Shown here: positions 1 to 10,341 of the stretch, piece after piece
How positions within the stretch are numbered: position 1 is the first letter of the stretch
Layout: each line of letters begins with the position of its first letter
Assembly: GCA_016081115.2 (NCBI GenBank)
Contig: CM071930.1
Span: 27,853,641 to 27,917,640 of the forward strand
DNA length: 64,000 nt
Direction: 5' to 3'
From: Rehmannia glutinosa
Lineage: Eukaryota; Streptophyta; Magnoliopsida; Lamiales; Orobanchaceae
The notes under the pieces: generated by a model
The model's input: the letters and a program-made list of their open reading frames with translations, nothing else
What the model was told of the DNA's origin: nothing
Database searches by the model: none
Made by a program: the position numbers and the translations under genes

Positions 1-386
1 GCAAAGGAATATTAAAACAATAAACATTGTCTGAAAAACTCTCAATAATTATAAAATAAATTCAAAAGAAAATTTTGCATGACTCCGATCATATCCACCA
101 ACCACGTGCCACGCCGGACTCCTAACTTGAAAATTTTTAAATGAAAGGGGTGAGTTATCAACAACTCAGTGGGGACACATTGTCTAAATCAAATACACAA
201 TCATCATTGCATACACACCTATGGTTTTCATGGTTTGATCAAACAAACCCGGAGGCTAACTGTGAGTGTACAATTAAGTACGTTCATGTTTGTACAATTA
301 AGTACATTCCTGATGTACAATTAAGTACCTTCATGTCATGTCATGTTTAATGTGCCCACACATATAACAATCATAACAAGGCATTT
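1..386. other. AT-rich flank without a gene
   Basis: No open frame or transposon terminus could be recognised. The only structure is a small tandem repeat near the right side, listed separately. This is the DNA into which the LINE-derived element starting at 403 was inserted. Confidence 0.6.
268..331. repeat. Three-copy short tandem repeat, period 23-24 bp
   Basis: GTACAATTAAGTAC starts at about 268, 292 and 315. Each unit is a near-palindrome (GTAC at both ends), followed by a short TTC-containing spacer. It has no evident coding role. Confidence 0.7.
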
Positions 387-417
387 AAAGTAGATAATAA
401 ACAGTAATTGCAACAAG

Positions 418-1074
418 GTGTTACGTCTTATGAACTGGATCCCAAACTTCAATCCATATAAGGTAAATACTTCGATGGCTCAAGTATGGGTTCGCATATA
501 CGAACTTAGTATAGAGTATTGGCATAATTCATTGACTACTAAACTTGCGAGTGCGATTGGGACCCCGATCCAAATTGATGGGCGTTCTTTGACCGGGGAG
601 GTGGGTCACTTTGTTCAAGTTCTCGTGGAAATTGATTTAAATAAACCTTTACAAGAGTTTATTATGGTGGAAAGAGTGGGCCATTGTTCATTCGTATCCT
701 TAAGCTATGAAAATTTACCGAATTTTTGTGTCCATTGTCGTATTGTTGGACACGATATAAACCATTATCGACAAGTTAAAACTAGAGAAGTTCGGGAACC
801 GGAGGTAGCCATTGCGAAGGATACTAGTCCCAATCATGGTCGATCAATTGTGCGGGATAGGGTTCCCAAACGAGGAAGGGAAAAGTAGTTGAGGAGAGAA
901 TGGCGGGTCCAGGTTAAAAAGAGGACGGGGCGTGTTCGGGAAGGAGATCTTCTTTCTTTGAATATTCATACAAAAAATGCTTTTGAGGTGTTGGGGGATG
1001 ACTCTGTTGATATACCACATCAACCACAAATTTGGATAGGGGCGAACACAGGGGAGTCACAGATCAATTGGTGA
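418..1074 (+). pseudogene. LINE ORF1 fragment (DUF4283 C-terminal half plus zinc knuckle), left copy
   Basis: The open frame at 418-888 starts within the DUF4283 domain (NWIPNFNPYK, then VWVRIYELS and EYWH), which is an RNA-binding ORF1 module of plant L1 LINEs. It runs into a zf-CCHC_4-type knuckle, C-x2-C-x4-H-x4-Y, in which the last Cys is Tyr, so zinc binding is probably lost. After the stop at 886-888 similarity to the right copy resumes in 889-1074, so the original C-terminal part was longer. The N-terminal half of DUF4283 is missing, consistent with 5' truncation at about 403. The fragment is non-functional. It is a paralogue of the right copy and not identical to it, so it is not a simple recent tandem duplication. 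Confidence 0.75.
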
Positions 1075-1475
1075 CTGAAAAGTATAACTAACTCTTTATA
1101 AGGGTGTTAAGCAGGGTTCGAACCCTGTATCTTTCAGTTTCTTCGTAAAAGGGCCTTCTCTTTGAGAGGCGGCTAGGGTTTCAATGAAGGTGACGTGCCT
1201 TCTCTTTCGATCGATCGTCTAGGATTTTCAGATTATCACTATGGAATTCGATCAGTTCCTTTTTCCGAAATTGATATCACACACAAGAATTTCGTTTATA
1301 TTTCTACGTTTCATGCAAAACCCGAGTTTCCTTACGCGAAGGGGATGCGATCCTTTAAGATAACCCTGCAATTTCTGATCGATGAGTACAAACGACCACC
1401 GTTGACGCATCCTTCGATGGCTTTGGACTTGTCATATGGGACGGAACGATGCGTGCGACTTTGTAGATTGGGGTT

Positions 1476-3323
1476 TTGGAAGGAGTGAAAGCATCACACC
1501 TTAACCCTAAGGCCAATATCCACTTATTTGTTGCATCCGGTTCGGAAAACGTCACGAGATACACGCAAAGACAACACACAAGTAGAGCCAACCATCCAAG
1601 GTTCTCGAGGTTCTACGGGCTCATACTCCCCCTATTGTGGAGTACAACATACCTGGGGGAAATTGAAAACCACCGCAATTTGGATGTTCATGAAGATGGC
1701 TTGCCGACTGCAAATTCGCTGCATTCCGGGAAGCATCTTCGACCAATCAAAAAGGGCCAATACTTCTCGATGACGATGGATGAGGAAATTTACCAACAAC
1801 GGGTTTCCGAGTTACGAAATTCGCTTATTGGTCATATTATTCTACCAAAAGGTACAAAACCATACAACTTTCTAGACCTCAAATTGAAACTATCCTCGGT
1901 TTGGAAACTTACTGATCCTTGGAGGTTGATTACACTGGGATGGGGGATATTTTAACATTCAGTTCGATAATTTGGAAGAAAGGAACAAAGTTTTCTCGAA
2001 GGGTTCGTGACTTTTGCAACCCGGGACAATCCACCTGATGAACTGGATTCCAAATTTCAATCTATACAAGATAAACACGTCAGTGGCTCAGGTGTGGGTT
2101 CGAATTTATGAATTAAGCTATGAATATTGGCATAAATCTCTTATTAATAGCATATCTAGTTCCATCGAAACACCTATTCAGATAGACACTCGTTCGCTGA
2201 CCGGTGAAGTGGGTCATTTTATCCGGGTTTTGGTGGAGATGGATTTGAACAATCTACTACAAGAGCATATTATGGTGGAACGAGTGGGACATTGCTCCTT
2301 CGTTTCTATTAGCTACACTGTTCTAAAAGACCCGCCTAGCTCCGATTAGTCCCCGCCTAGGCGCTAGGCCCCCCTTGTCCGCCTACATTATTTTTCCAAT
2401 TAGATCCCGCCTAACACCGCTCAGGTTCCGCCTAACCCCGCCCAGGCTCCGCCTAGGCGCTAGGCCCCAATCTACTGCCCAGCTGGCGCCTAGCGATTTC
2501 TAGAACATTGATTAGCTATGAAAATCTGCCGGACTTTTGTGTTCATTGCCGGATTGTCGGACACAATATTAACCAATGTCTACAAGTAAAGACACATGAA
2601 GAAACTGTGCGTACGGACAAGGGTAAACAGGAAGCTAGTTCGGTTCGCGAGCGTTCAACTGTCCGTGACCAAATTAACAGGCCCAAAGGGAAGACTGTGG
2701 AAACGGACTGGGTGCAAGTGAAATGCTGGACATGGAGAAATATAGAGAGGGGTTCGACTTCAATAGGCATACCAACCAATAACACATTTGATATCTTACA
2801 AGATGATACCAATATAGCACCAGACTCGAAATAGACTAATTTCAATGTGTCACCAACGAATGGTACTAATATAATTGTTGAGAGGGATAGGGCGCATGCT
2901 AACACAGACAGGCGTATAGTCGCATATACCCCCGCGGGTGCAGTGATTTCTTCTAACTTGGATGAACATAAGCAGGTTGATCTACAGCGAGCCATGGACG
3001 ATATTTCAAAAAGCTTACCTATTAATGATTATGTTATCAGTACGAACAATCCGTCTGACGGTTCCTGACAACTTTGTTCAGATATGGCGGATGAAGAAGA
3101 AAAACAAGACAAATTGGAAGACTTAAAGGCCAAGATAGGCGACTCATCAACTACTCCGATTGTCTTTCACTCTTGTGATTCTTCAGAAATTATGAAGGCT
3201 ATGGCAATGGTGGCTCGTGGATCCTGGGCCGACATTCAACATGATACATCGGACCATGTAGAGGATACTGAGCACGTCTTTAACAAAAATAATGATAATG
3301 TCCTTGAAAATCCTCAGAAATAG
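1476..3323 (+). pseudogene. LINE ORF1 (DUF4283 plus CCHC), right copy, interrupted
   Basis: DUF4283 starts at about 1780-1955 (YQQRVSELRNSLIG, then VWKLTDPWRLITLGWG). A frame break near 1955 is followed by the second half at 2014-2315 (QVWVRIYELSYEYWHKSL). A 195-bp hAT element then interrupts it. The frame resumes at 2511 with the knuckle C-V-H-C-x4-H-x4-C intact, and continues through a charged tail to stops at 2834, 3068 and 3323. A leader with no recognisable product covers 1076-1475. ORF1 proteins of this type bind LINE RNA in the RNP. Unlike a normal LINE, no ORF2 follows; the 3' tail comes directly after ORF1. Several stops and frame breaks make it a pseudogene. Confidence 0.75.
2316..2510. 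mobile_element. 195-bp hAT-type MITE in the LINE ORF1
   Basis: The termini are CACTGTTCTAAAA and, on the other strand, CAATGTTCTAGAA. They are flanked by a perfect 8-bp duplication ATTAGCTA (2308-2315 and 2511-2518), as expected for hAT transposase. The interior is built from repeats of a CGCCTAGGCGC-like palindromic motif and has no coding capacity. Removing the element plus one duplication brings the flanking ORF1 frames (VSISY and ENLPDFC) into register, so this was an insertion into an existing ORF1. Confidence 0.9.
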
Positions 3324-3401
3324 ACGCCCTTCATTTAAATTGCGTTTTTAGGTTTTTTGTTGTTTCTTTTTCTGAAATCTAACATTGTTTTCACTTTGCT
3401 A

Positions 3402-3422
3402 CCTGATCGGCTTGTGATCAGG
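3402..3422 (+). other. 3'-UTR hairpin of the LINE-derived element
   Basis: CCTGATC (3402-3408) and GATCAGG (3416-3422) form a perfect 7-bp stem around a 7-nt loop, 38 bases before the end of the element. Some LINE/SINE pairs use a 3' stem-loop for recognition by reverse transcriptase. This hairpin is in the right place for that role, but the role is inferred. Confidence 0.6.
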
Positions 3423-3476
3423 ACTTTTCTTTTCTTTTTATATATTTCTATTTACTTAAAAAAGTAGATAATAAAC

Positions 3477-4089
3477 GATAAACCCCACCTTAATATGCAG
3501 TCGTGACTTGGAAAAAGAATGCAATTGCTTGAGCTTGAAAATCCTAGACCTCAAAAGTATCGTTTCTTACATATAAAAATAAACTTAACTTAATACATTA
3601 CTTTTGGAGAAATTAGGATTTAAATAATCACAAAAACTTATATGTGACCGTCTCACGGATCCAGTTCTGTGAGACGGATCCATATCAAAGTCCATTGTAG
3701 CAATTCAGGTCAACTAGCGAGACCGTCAGCAACTATCTTGTTAGACTTTTAGTCTAAAGTCACCATGTGCACGGGTTAGGTGATTAAGGCCCAATAAAAC
3801 AAAATAGTACCATTATGACATGCCCCCTCCCAGTCCTCTTAATTTTATCTTGTTTTAGCTTTAAGTTTGGAGAGAAAAAAACATTAATGCAAGAAAGATA
3901 GAAGACTGGCCCATATTTTGGAAAATAATGCTACAACAGCATTTTGGTTGTCCTTATTTCTTTTTTAATTTCTTTAAATAATAAAATGCAAGCTCCTTTT
4001 ATGTTTTAATATAAAAATTAATTTACGGCTGAAAACAAAGTCATTTTATATCTAAATTAAATATATTAGCAAAATATTTATCATGAACA
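3477..4089. other. AT-rich spacer with a CCGTCTCAC inverted repeat
   Basis: No gene was seen. At 3648-3677 CCGTCTCAC and GTGAGACGG form a 9-bp stem. A related, longer stem lies at 7637-7664. Confidence 0.6.
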
Positions 4090-5165
4090 TCTATATATAA
4101 TTTTAAAATTTTAAAAGATACTTACTATTTCTTTTACAATTGTTACTTTTTACATTAAAACTATTACTTACTATTCCTTTTTGAAGTACCATTTTTTACT
4201 AAAAAAATAATGTATTACTTTTCATTCAAAAAGTATTATTTTTTTCTTGGACAAGTATAACTTGCTACATCTTTTAAAATTATATACTATTTTCTTTAAA
4301 ACAATTACTTTTTCCTTGAAAAAGTAATACTTTTACTTAAAAATTATTACCTACTAATCTTATTATAAGTATTAATATTTACTTGAAAAGTATCATTTTT
4401 TACTCGAAAAGCATTACTTTTGTTGTAAAAGTATTATTTACTACATCTTTTAAAATAATATACTATTTTTTTAAAACTATTACTTTTTACTTGAAAAATA
4501 CTGCTTTTTCTTAAAAATTACCACTTACTAATCCCTATAGAAGTATTAATGTTTATTTGAAAAAGTATCATTTTTTACTCGAAAAGTATTACTTTTTATT
4601 GTAAAAGTATTACTTTCTACATCTTTTAAAATTATATGCTATTTCCTTTAAAACTATTACTTTTTACTTGATAATTAATACTTTTTACTTAAATATTATT
4701 ACTTACTAATCCCTTTAGAAAAACTAATATTTACTCAAAAGTATCAAGTTTTACTCGAAAAGTATTACTTTTTGTTGTAAAAGTATTACTTTCTACATCT
4801 TTTAAAATTATATATACTGTTTCCTTCAAAACTATTACTTTTTACTTGAAAATTAATTCTTTTTACTTAAATATTATTACTTACTAATCCCTTTAAAAGA
4901 ATTAATATTTACTCAAAAAGTATCGAGTTTTACTTGAAAAGTATTACTTTGTATTGTAAAAGTATTACTTGTACATCTTTTAAAATTATATATTATTTTC
5001 GTTAAAACTATTACTTTTTACTTAAATATTATTACTTACTAATCTGAGTAATCCCTTTAGAAGAATTAATATTTACTCAAAATGTATTGTTTTTTACTCG
5101 AAAAATATTACTTTTTATTATAAAGTATTACTTACTAAATGTTCTAAAATTCTATACTATTTTCT
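4090..5165. repeat. Tandem repeat, about 176-bp period, five to six units
   Basis: The anchor TACATCTTTTAAAAT starts at 4266, 4442, 4618, 4794 and 4972, so the steps are 176, 176, 176 and 178. A diverged last unit follows near 5133 and a diverged first unit near 4095. Within each unit the same order of AT-rich blocks recurs, built around AGTATTACTTTTTA and TACTAATCCCTTTAGAA. The array is non-coding. Unit length is in the range typical of plant satellite monomers and nucleosome spacing, but so few copies make it a local tandem array rather than a satellite block. Confidence 0.85.
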
Positions 5166-5692
5166 TTACAATATTGATTCTTCTGTAGTTCTTGGAGAAC
5201 AAAAACAATTCGACATCATTCCATAGAGAAAGCACCAAGAAGAGAATGGACTTTAAACAACACAAAGCATGTATGTGTTATTTTTCCAATGTTGATTCAA
5301 TAATTCTTCTTTTCTTAGGCAAAATGGGTTAGATTGATTTATAGTGATTTCTCCATGTTCACAAGAGACCCAAATTACAACAACGACCCAAATTATGTAA
5401 GGTTCCCTCATCACAGAGATTTTCCTTTTACTCACCATTAATTCTTTGTTGCAAAAAAAGCTAGGTTTCATGTACAGCTGTACTTCATAGAAGTTGTCAA
5501 ATACTAGAACATCAAAAATGGATACCATTAATTAATAAGATATATATATTATTTTCTTCCAAAAAGGCAATATTTTGTGAATTATCTAATATTTGATTTT
5601 TAAGAAAGATGCGTCCCTCTTAGTCTTCCTCGTTATAGTTGGACGGATATAAAATCACAACCCATAAGGTTATTTGAAAGTTCATCCATGGC
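5166..5692. other. AT-rich spacer, no recognised gene
   Basis: A 91-codon open frame on the minus strand (5253-5528) has no domain I recognise and starts without supporting context. I treat it as chance. The right end (5685-5692) is the duplicated target of the next hAT element. Confidence 0.5.
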
Positions 5693-6759
5693 CAGTGGCG
5701 TAGCTATTCAAGGCCCAGTGCGGTTGATGGACCGCACTGGGATTTCAGCCCAAACTAAAAAAAAAATTTAGCCCAAAATTTTTTTATGTTGCTGTGTTAA
5801 ACTTTGGGCTGGACCACACTGAAAAGTGGTCCAGCCCATATTAAAAAAAACCCAGCCCACTAAATAAACTAACAGAAGAGAGGAAAAGAAACTTATGCCC
5901 GTCTGTCATCTCCTTCCATCTCTCGCCCGTGGCTGCGAATTGCGATTAGTTCAAGATTTTCGCAGCAAATTTTTTCTCTCTCGGCCAATTTAGTTCCTTG
6001 CTTGAAGCAGCCCGTGGCCGGAAGAAGCCCCCGGAAGAATTAGAACTCTTTACATGGTAAATTGCAATTTTATTTAATTTGTAAAAACCTAATTTTTTTA
6101 ATTTATACTTCAATTAATTAAACGTGGATACTCTTTTTTAGTTTTATAATTCCTTCTTTAATCTCCCATGTTTAGTTATTTTGCAAACCACAAGGTTTTT
6201 TTTATGTTGATAGTTGCTTGGTTTTTTTTTTTCCATTTTTATGAATGCTTATTCTGTTATTCAACTCCTACTGGTCAATATGTTTATTTTTTGATATGCG
6301 TAAATAGCTTATTCAACTTGATACTTATATTTTGGTAATTTGGTTTATTGCTCAATATTTGTGTTTTTTTTTTATATAGCTTATTCAAAGTGGTATTTAC
6401 CCACAAGTTTAAAGACTGAAAAGTGGTTCATTTAGTTTATTGATCAATATTTTGATTGAATAGTTGCTTGGTATCATGTTTAATTTATTTTCTTGTTGGA
6501 TTTTCTAGATTTTCTAGATTATGGAGAGATATTTTAGAAAAAGAACTCTTGAAGTTGAAGAAAATATTGTTGTAAAAACCACAAATAGAGTTTCGGAGAG
6601 CACAAAAAATGCATCGGAGGCCACAAATAGAGTTGAGGATGGTTCAAACACAATTGAGAAAAGCTCAAGTATGCTTCCGAAATTTTGGCTCGACATTTTA
6701 CCCCACTCAACGAAAAAAATATTTGACCGCACTGAACGAAAATCCTAGCTACGCCACTG
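5693..6759 (+). mobile_element. hAT element, internal-deletion derivative (1,067 bp)
   Basis: The ends are a perfect 14-bp inverted repeat CAGTGGCGTAGCTA, with further similarity inside (CAGTGCGGT on both sides). A perfect 8-bp target duplication TCCATGGC lies at 5685-5692 and 6760-6767. The interior has a leader-like left part (about 5870-6050, a possible first exon), an AT-rich presumed intron, and the start of a transposase-like frame at 6521. The body of the transposase (zinc finger, RNase-H-like core and dimerisation domain) is absent, so it is non-autonomous. Confidence 0.9.
6521..6748 (+). pseudogene. N-terminal stub of a hAT transposase (TTF/zinc-finger MYM-type)
   Basis: The frame begins MERYFRKRTLEVEEN. 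Plant hAT-related TTF-type zinc-finger proteins characteristically begin MERYFKRK. About 50 polar residues follow before the frame runs into the right terminal inverted repeat (DRTERKS is encoded by TIR sequence). Full-length relatives are several hundred residues longer, so more than 80% is missing. The ATG follows a pyrimidine/TAG stretch (TTTTCTAG) consistent with an intron acceptor just upstream. Assignment rests on the start motif plus its position inside a hAT element. It is non-functional. Confidence 0.6.
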
Positions 6760-6966
6760 TCCATGGCCGAATCTCTTTGTATCAAAATCCTGAATCGTGA
6801 ATTTCAATGTGAGTGCTTTTGTCAACAACTCAACATGATTCGTACACAACCAAACATCAGGCCCCATTATTTCCTTTTCAACCCTTTTCACAGACAAAAT
6901 TGTACAGTACAATTCTTACAGCCAATGCGGTTTCTTTTCGTATATTTTGGGCTTAGTATAGAGTTG

Positions 6967-7105
6967 GGGTTATTTTACAGTTTGTGGCAAATGCCAAGAA
7001 CTTTTGTGGAATTGGGATGGATTGAGAGTGTTTTGATATATTATGTGTAGGCGCCATTACAATTGGCGCCTACAAAGAAGGCGCCACTTCCAAGGGCGCC
7101 TTCTG

Positions 7106-7136
<31 letters not shown>

Positions 7137-7619
7137 CTGACAGGCGCCTACTCCTTTTTTTCTTTTTCCCTTTTTTAAGTTTTGAAAATTAATTTTAAAT
7201 ATTAAATAAATACACAATTTTTGGATAAACTAGAATGTGATATATTACGGAATAAAAACGCGGTTACATAGTGTATAACACATAATTAAAAAAAATTACA
7301 CATTAAAATACTGGAATAAGTTACGACACGCCATTAAAACATAAGTACGACTACACTAAATTACATTTGTAGGGTATTCGAAAATAAAAAAATAAAAATA
7401 AAAGAAAAAAGAGGTAGTAGGCGCAGTCAAACTGGCGTCTACTATGTGAGAATTAAAAAAAAAGAAAAAAGAAAGATGGTCAGTAGGCGCCCTTGGGAAT
7501 GACGCCTTCTTTGTAGGCGCCATTACCAAGGCCGCCTACACATAATATCTCAAAACTCTCCCAACTCACCTTAATTTCACAAAAAATTGTGGCATTTGCC
7601 ACATTCTGTCAAATTACCC
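6967..7619. mobile_element. Mutator-like MITE with about 140-bp inverted ends
   Basis: The left end reads GGGTTATTTTACAG and the right end, reverse-complemented, GGGTAATTTGACAG. Similarity continues for roughly 140 bp on each side through GTGGCAAATGCCA, TATTATGTGTAGGCG and GCGCCTACAAAGAAGGCG. The flanks carry a 9-bp duplication with one mismatch (ATAGAGTTG at 6958-6966, ATAGAGGTG at 7620-7628), the size made by Mutator-type transposases. GGCGCC is repeated in each arm. A T-run of about 27 lies at 7110. There is no coding capacity. Confidence 0.85.
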
Positions 7620-7628
7620 ATAGAGGTG

Positions 7629-8994
7629 TTGGGGCTCGTCTCACGGATCTAAATCCGTGAGACGGTCTCACAAGAGACTTCCTCTTAAACAATTGAAATG
7701 AAAAGAATAAGCTATGAACCGAATTTGGTGGACAAAACTTCAAATAATCGAGTCAATGGGCTGATTTATGAGGTTTTGGAGTTGGAGGGGTAAATATGAA
7801 ATTTTTGGTAAATGATGGATTGTTTAAATCAATGGATTATTTTGAAAGAACTCAAAATTGGCTTGAGGTCAAAGCTCAAAAAAATCAAAGGTCAAATAGA
7901 CTGAATTTGCAAGGCTTGAGAACTTGGGGGTAGATTTGAAAAATCTGAAAAACTGAGGGTTTAACTCCCAACATTAAATCTGCATATTCTTAAAACTCAA
8001 ATTGAAACCCCTCATTTTCTTCTTCCGTCTGCCATCACCTCAATTCTTTTCCCTATTTTTTTTTTTTTTCTATTTCTCATTCTCACTTTCTTTCTCTATT
8101 TCTACAAATCCTAATTTCATGAATAAATGGAAATTCCCATTAACCCCCAAACCGCATCTCCCGTCTCCATCTCTCTGTCTCCTTTCTTTTTTTTTTTCTT
8201 TCTCAAAAGTCAAAACCCCTTCTCTCTCACAGTATGGCTCTCGGTCTCACTCTCTCTCTCGGACTCTTACCGGGGCAGCGACAAGGCGGCACGATTCGGG
8301 CTTGGAGTTTAAGTTTTCGGCTGCCGGGTTCGAGTTTTCAGGTTTGTTTCTCGGAGTTGCTGGTTTCGGGTCGATGACTCGGGGTTTGAATGACTCGGTT
8401 GTCTTAGGTGAAGTTGGTGGTGATGGCTACGAGATGAGATTGGTTGTTTTGAAGATGGAATGATGCAGATTGAACATAAACTAATCTGAAAATATTTTTG
8501 ATGAATTTTCTTGGTTGTGGGACTATGAGATTGCAAAGAGTTGAACCTCACATGAGATTTGCTGAGACTTTACGTTGGCAGAAAAAGAAAAAAATTTGGC
8601 GTTTGATGGTGCGGGTGAAACTCGTGAGATTGGTGAAAGAATGGAGGTATCTAAAAATATATCTGTTTATAGGCTTGAGAGTACTTATTGTATTAGGCCA
8701 TGTATTAGGTTAAATCTATTTGGATATGTACAAATAAAATTCTTTTTTATCTAATAAAATTTTATAAAACATGAGTACAACTTTTTTGCTAATAATATCA
8801 TGCAGATTTTCAAATAAAATAAAATACACATATGAACTTTAATAAAGTGAGCTTATTAATATAATAATCAATGTGCTTACAATAATAAAAGGATATTTTT
8901 ATGTTGGACCAAAACTTAAAAGGCCAAAAATCACTATCACAAAGATCAAATCATTTATGGGGTGTTACAAGCAGTTTGGAGTTTGTATGTTATT
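7629..8994. other. Spacer with a possible decayed transcribed region
   Basis: From about 7990 to 8345 the sequence is pyrimidine-rich and then GC-richer, like a 5' UTR and short first exon, ending in a donor-like TTTCAG/GTTTG at about 8342. Open frames of 153 and 61 codons here are low-complexity (runs of Phe and Ser) and match no domain I know. Downstream to 8994 is AT-rich. It may be a gene fragment or non-coding exon. I cannot assign a product. Confidence 0.35.
7637..7664. repeat. 12-bp perfect hairpin CGTCTCACGGAT
   Basis: CGTCTCACGGAT (7637-7648) and ATCCGTGAGACG (7653-7664) flank a 4-nt loop. The same core occurs at 3648-3677, so this is a dispersed palindromic repeat. Confidence 0.75.
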
Positions 8995-9002
8995 ATCTCA
9001 CT

Positions 9003-9709
9003 CAATGGCGGATCCAGCATTTCAAAAATGGGGGTACGATATATAAAACTGGCAAATAGTTGAGCCGAGCTAGCTCGAGCCCAGAGTGCCAAGACAAAAA
9101 ATCTAGCCGGTTTGGCGGCCCAAGATTTCATTGGGGCGCAGTTCTTGTGGTTCAACCCAACAAGTATAATTTTTGGATGGCCGATTCGGTCTTGTCGGAG
9201 CCGGACCATTTGAGTTGGCCCAAAGAGCCGATCCTTTTCGAACTTCTGAAACTGAAGCTCAACCCAACCCCATATGCAAGTTGGTGGGATCAGACCAATT
9301 TTGCTGGCTCTAACGATATATATTTTGAAAAAAACATGCACATAAACGTTGTTTAATATTTAAAATCGCACAACCCAAAATATACAAATAAAAAAATACA
9401 TAACATTAACAATGAAAATTACAAATGCAATTAGGTCCAACGTATCTTCATTTTTTCAATACGATTTACAACATTATCAGAAACTTGTCGAAATTTATTT
9501 GTGGGGAGAAGGAAAATATGGAAGCTTGTTGAGCCATAAGTTGGGAAAATATTTTAGTTTTTTGACTTTTAAATGATTAAAATGTAATTTTGTGTAAAAA
9601 TAGAGGTACAAATGTATTGTTATTATTTATTTTTTAAATATTATTTTTTTGGATATTTTCAAATTGGGGGTACAACTGTACCCCCTTGTACCAGGTGGAT
9701 CCGCCCCTG
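9003..9709. mobile_element. hAT-type non-autonomous element (707 bp)
   Basis: The ends are CAATGGCGGATCCA and, reverse-complemented, CAGGGGCGGATCCA, followed on both sides by GGGGGTAC. A perfect 8-bp duplication ATCTCACT lies at 8995-9002 and 9710-9717. The central part (about 9050-9320) is GC-richer and gives open frames on both strands with no recognisable domain. It contains the palindrome GAGCCGAGCTAGCTCGAG and may be a captured or nested piece. Confidence 0.88.
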
Positions 9710-9717
9710 ATCTCACT

Positions 9718-10171
9718 AGTATTGCATCACCGGTGGATGCACTGACTCTATATTTAATTACAAAAATGATTTTTAGTGTTTAATGATTTCAAAGTCTTAA
9801 ATTTCAATAAATAATTACAATATAAAATAAATTAATTTGATCATAAATTATAAAATTAAATAATAGAACAATAAATAATATAAATCATGAGACTAAAATA
9901 TTAATATTAAAAATATTTACTATAAATGTAGACGTAAACCAAAAAATATGAAGCAAATAATAACAAAATTATTTTATTTTCCAATAATCTTAATGAGGTT
10001 GTTAGAATTAATAAAAGTACTAAATTCGTTTTATGTTCTACTCCTCAACATTAAATATATTGTATTGAAAGTGGTTTTGTATTCAATAATAAAGTCATTT
10101 TCTGTTTTAGTTAGTCAATACAGTTATTGAATTGTGGGACATATAATTAAAATATTCCAAAATGAAAATAC
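9718..10171. other. AT-rich spacer
   Basis: No gene, terminus or repeat structure could be supported. A 60-codon open frame is AT-driven. Confidence 0.6.
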
Positions 10172-10341
10172 TGTTAGGATCAATCATCATTCACCATTCC
10201 CAGCTGTCTTTTTGGTGCACCTTAATGCATCATAATATTTCTTGTATTACCGTTGCAATCCATACCACATTGTACCTGCAATCATTGGTGCAATTATCCT
10301 TGAATATTGTTTGATTTAGTATAGCTGCTAGGATGATTAAT
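10172..10341 (+). repeat. Copia 5' LTR, left part (split by a CACTA element)
   Basis: It begins TGTTAGGATCAATC. The remainder of the LTR continues at 14815, after the CACTA insertion, and ends TTTCA just before a primer-binding site. The joined LTR is about 326 bp. Confidence 0.75.

Larger units (their letters stand above)
387..3476 (+). mobile_element. LINE-derived ORF1-only insertion with 16-bp target-site duplication
   Basis: The 16-mer AAAGTAGATAATAAAC occurs at 387-402 and again at 3461-3476, flanking everything between. The right copy follows a short A-run. That is the signature of target-primed insertion of a plant L1-type LINE. Inside are two copies of a DUF4283 plus zinc-knuckle ORF1 (418-1074 and 1476-3323) and a 3' tail, but no endonuclease or reverse transcriptase. 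The left copy begins abruptly within DUF4283, as after 5' truncation. The right copy has its own 5'-leader-like stretch (1076-1475). Two ORF1 copies within one duplication suggest a chimeric or dimeric template rather than two insertions. The element needed a reverse transcriptase from elsewhere. Confidence 0.75.

Noticed and set aside
1100..1135. tRNA-like GGTTCGAACCC box
   Set aside because: GGGTTCGAACCCTG resembles a T-arm, but no matching acceptor stem or anticodon arm could be drawn nearby. It may be a tRNA-derived remnant at most.
4090..5165. Coding exons
   Set aside because: Stops in all frames; the periodicity is purely DNA-level.
5253..5528. 91-codon open frame on the minus strand
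   Set aside because: No domain, no supporting context and AT-rich composition; it may be chance.
8002..8463. 153-codon open frame with Phe/Ser runs
   Set aside because: It is produced by pyrimidine tracts; no homology recognised and an overlapping alternative frame is equally open.
9060..9356. 98- and 128-codon open frames on opposite strands inside the hAT element
   Set aside because: Both are low-support frames in a non-autonomous element; no domain seen.
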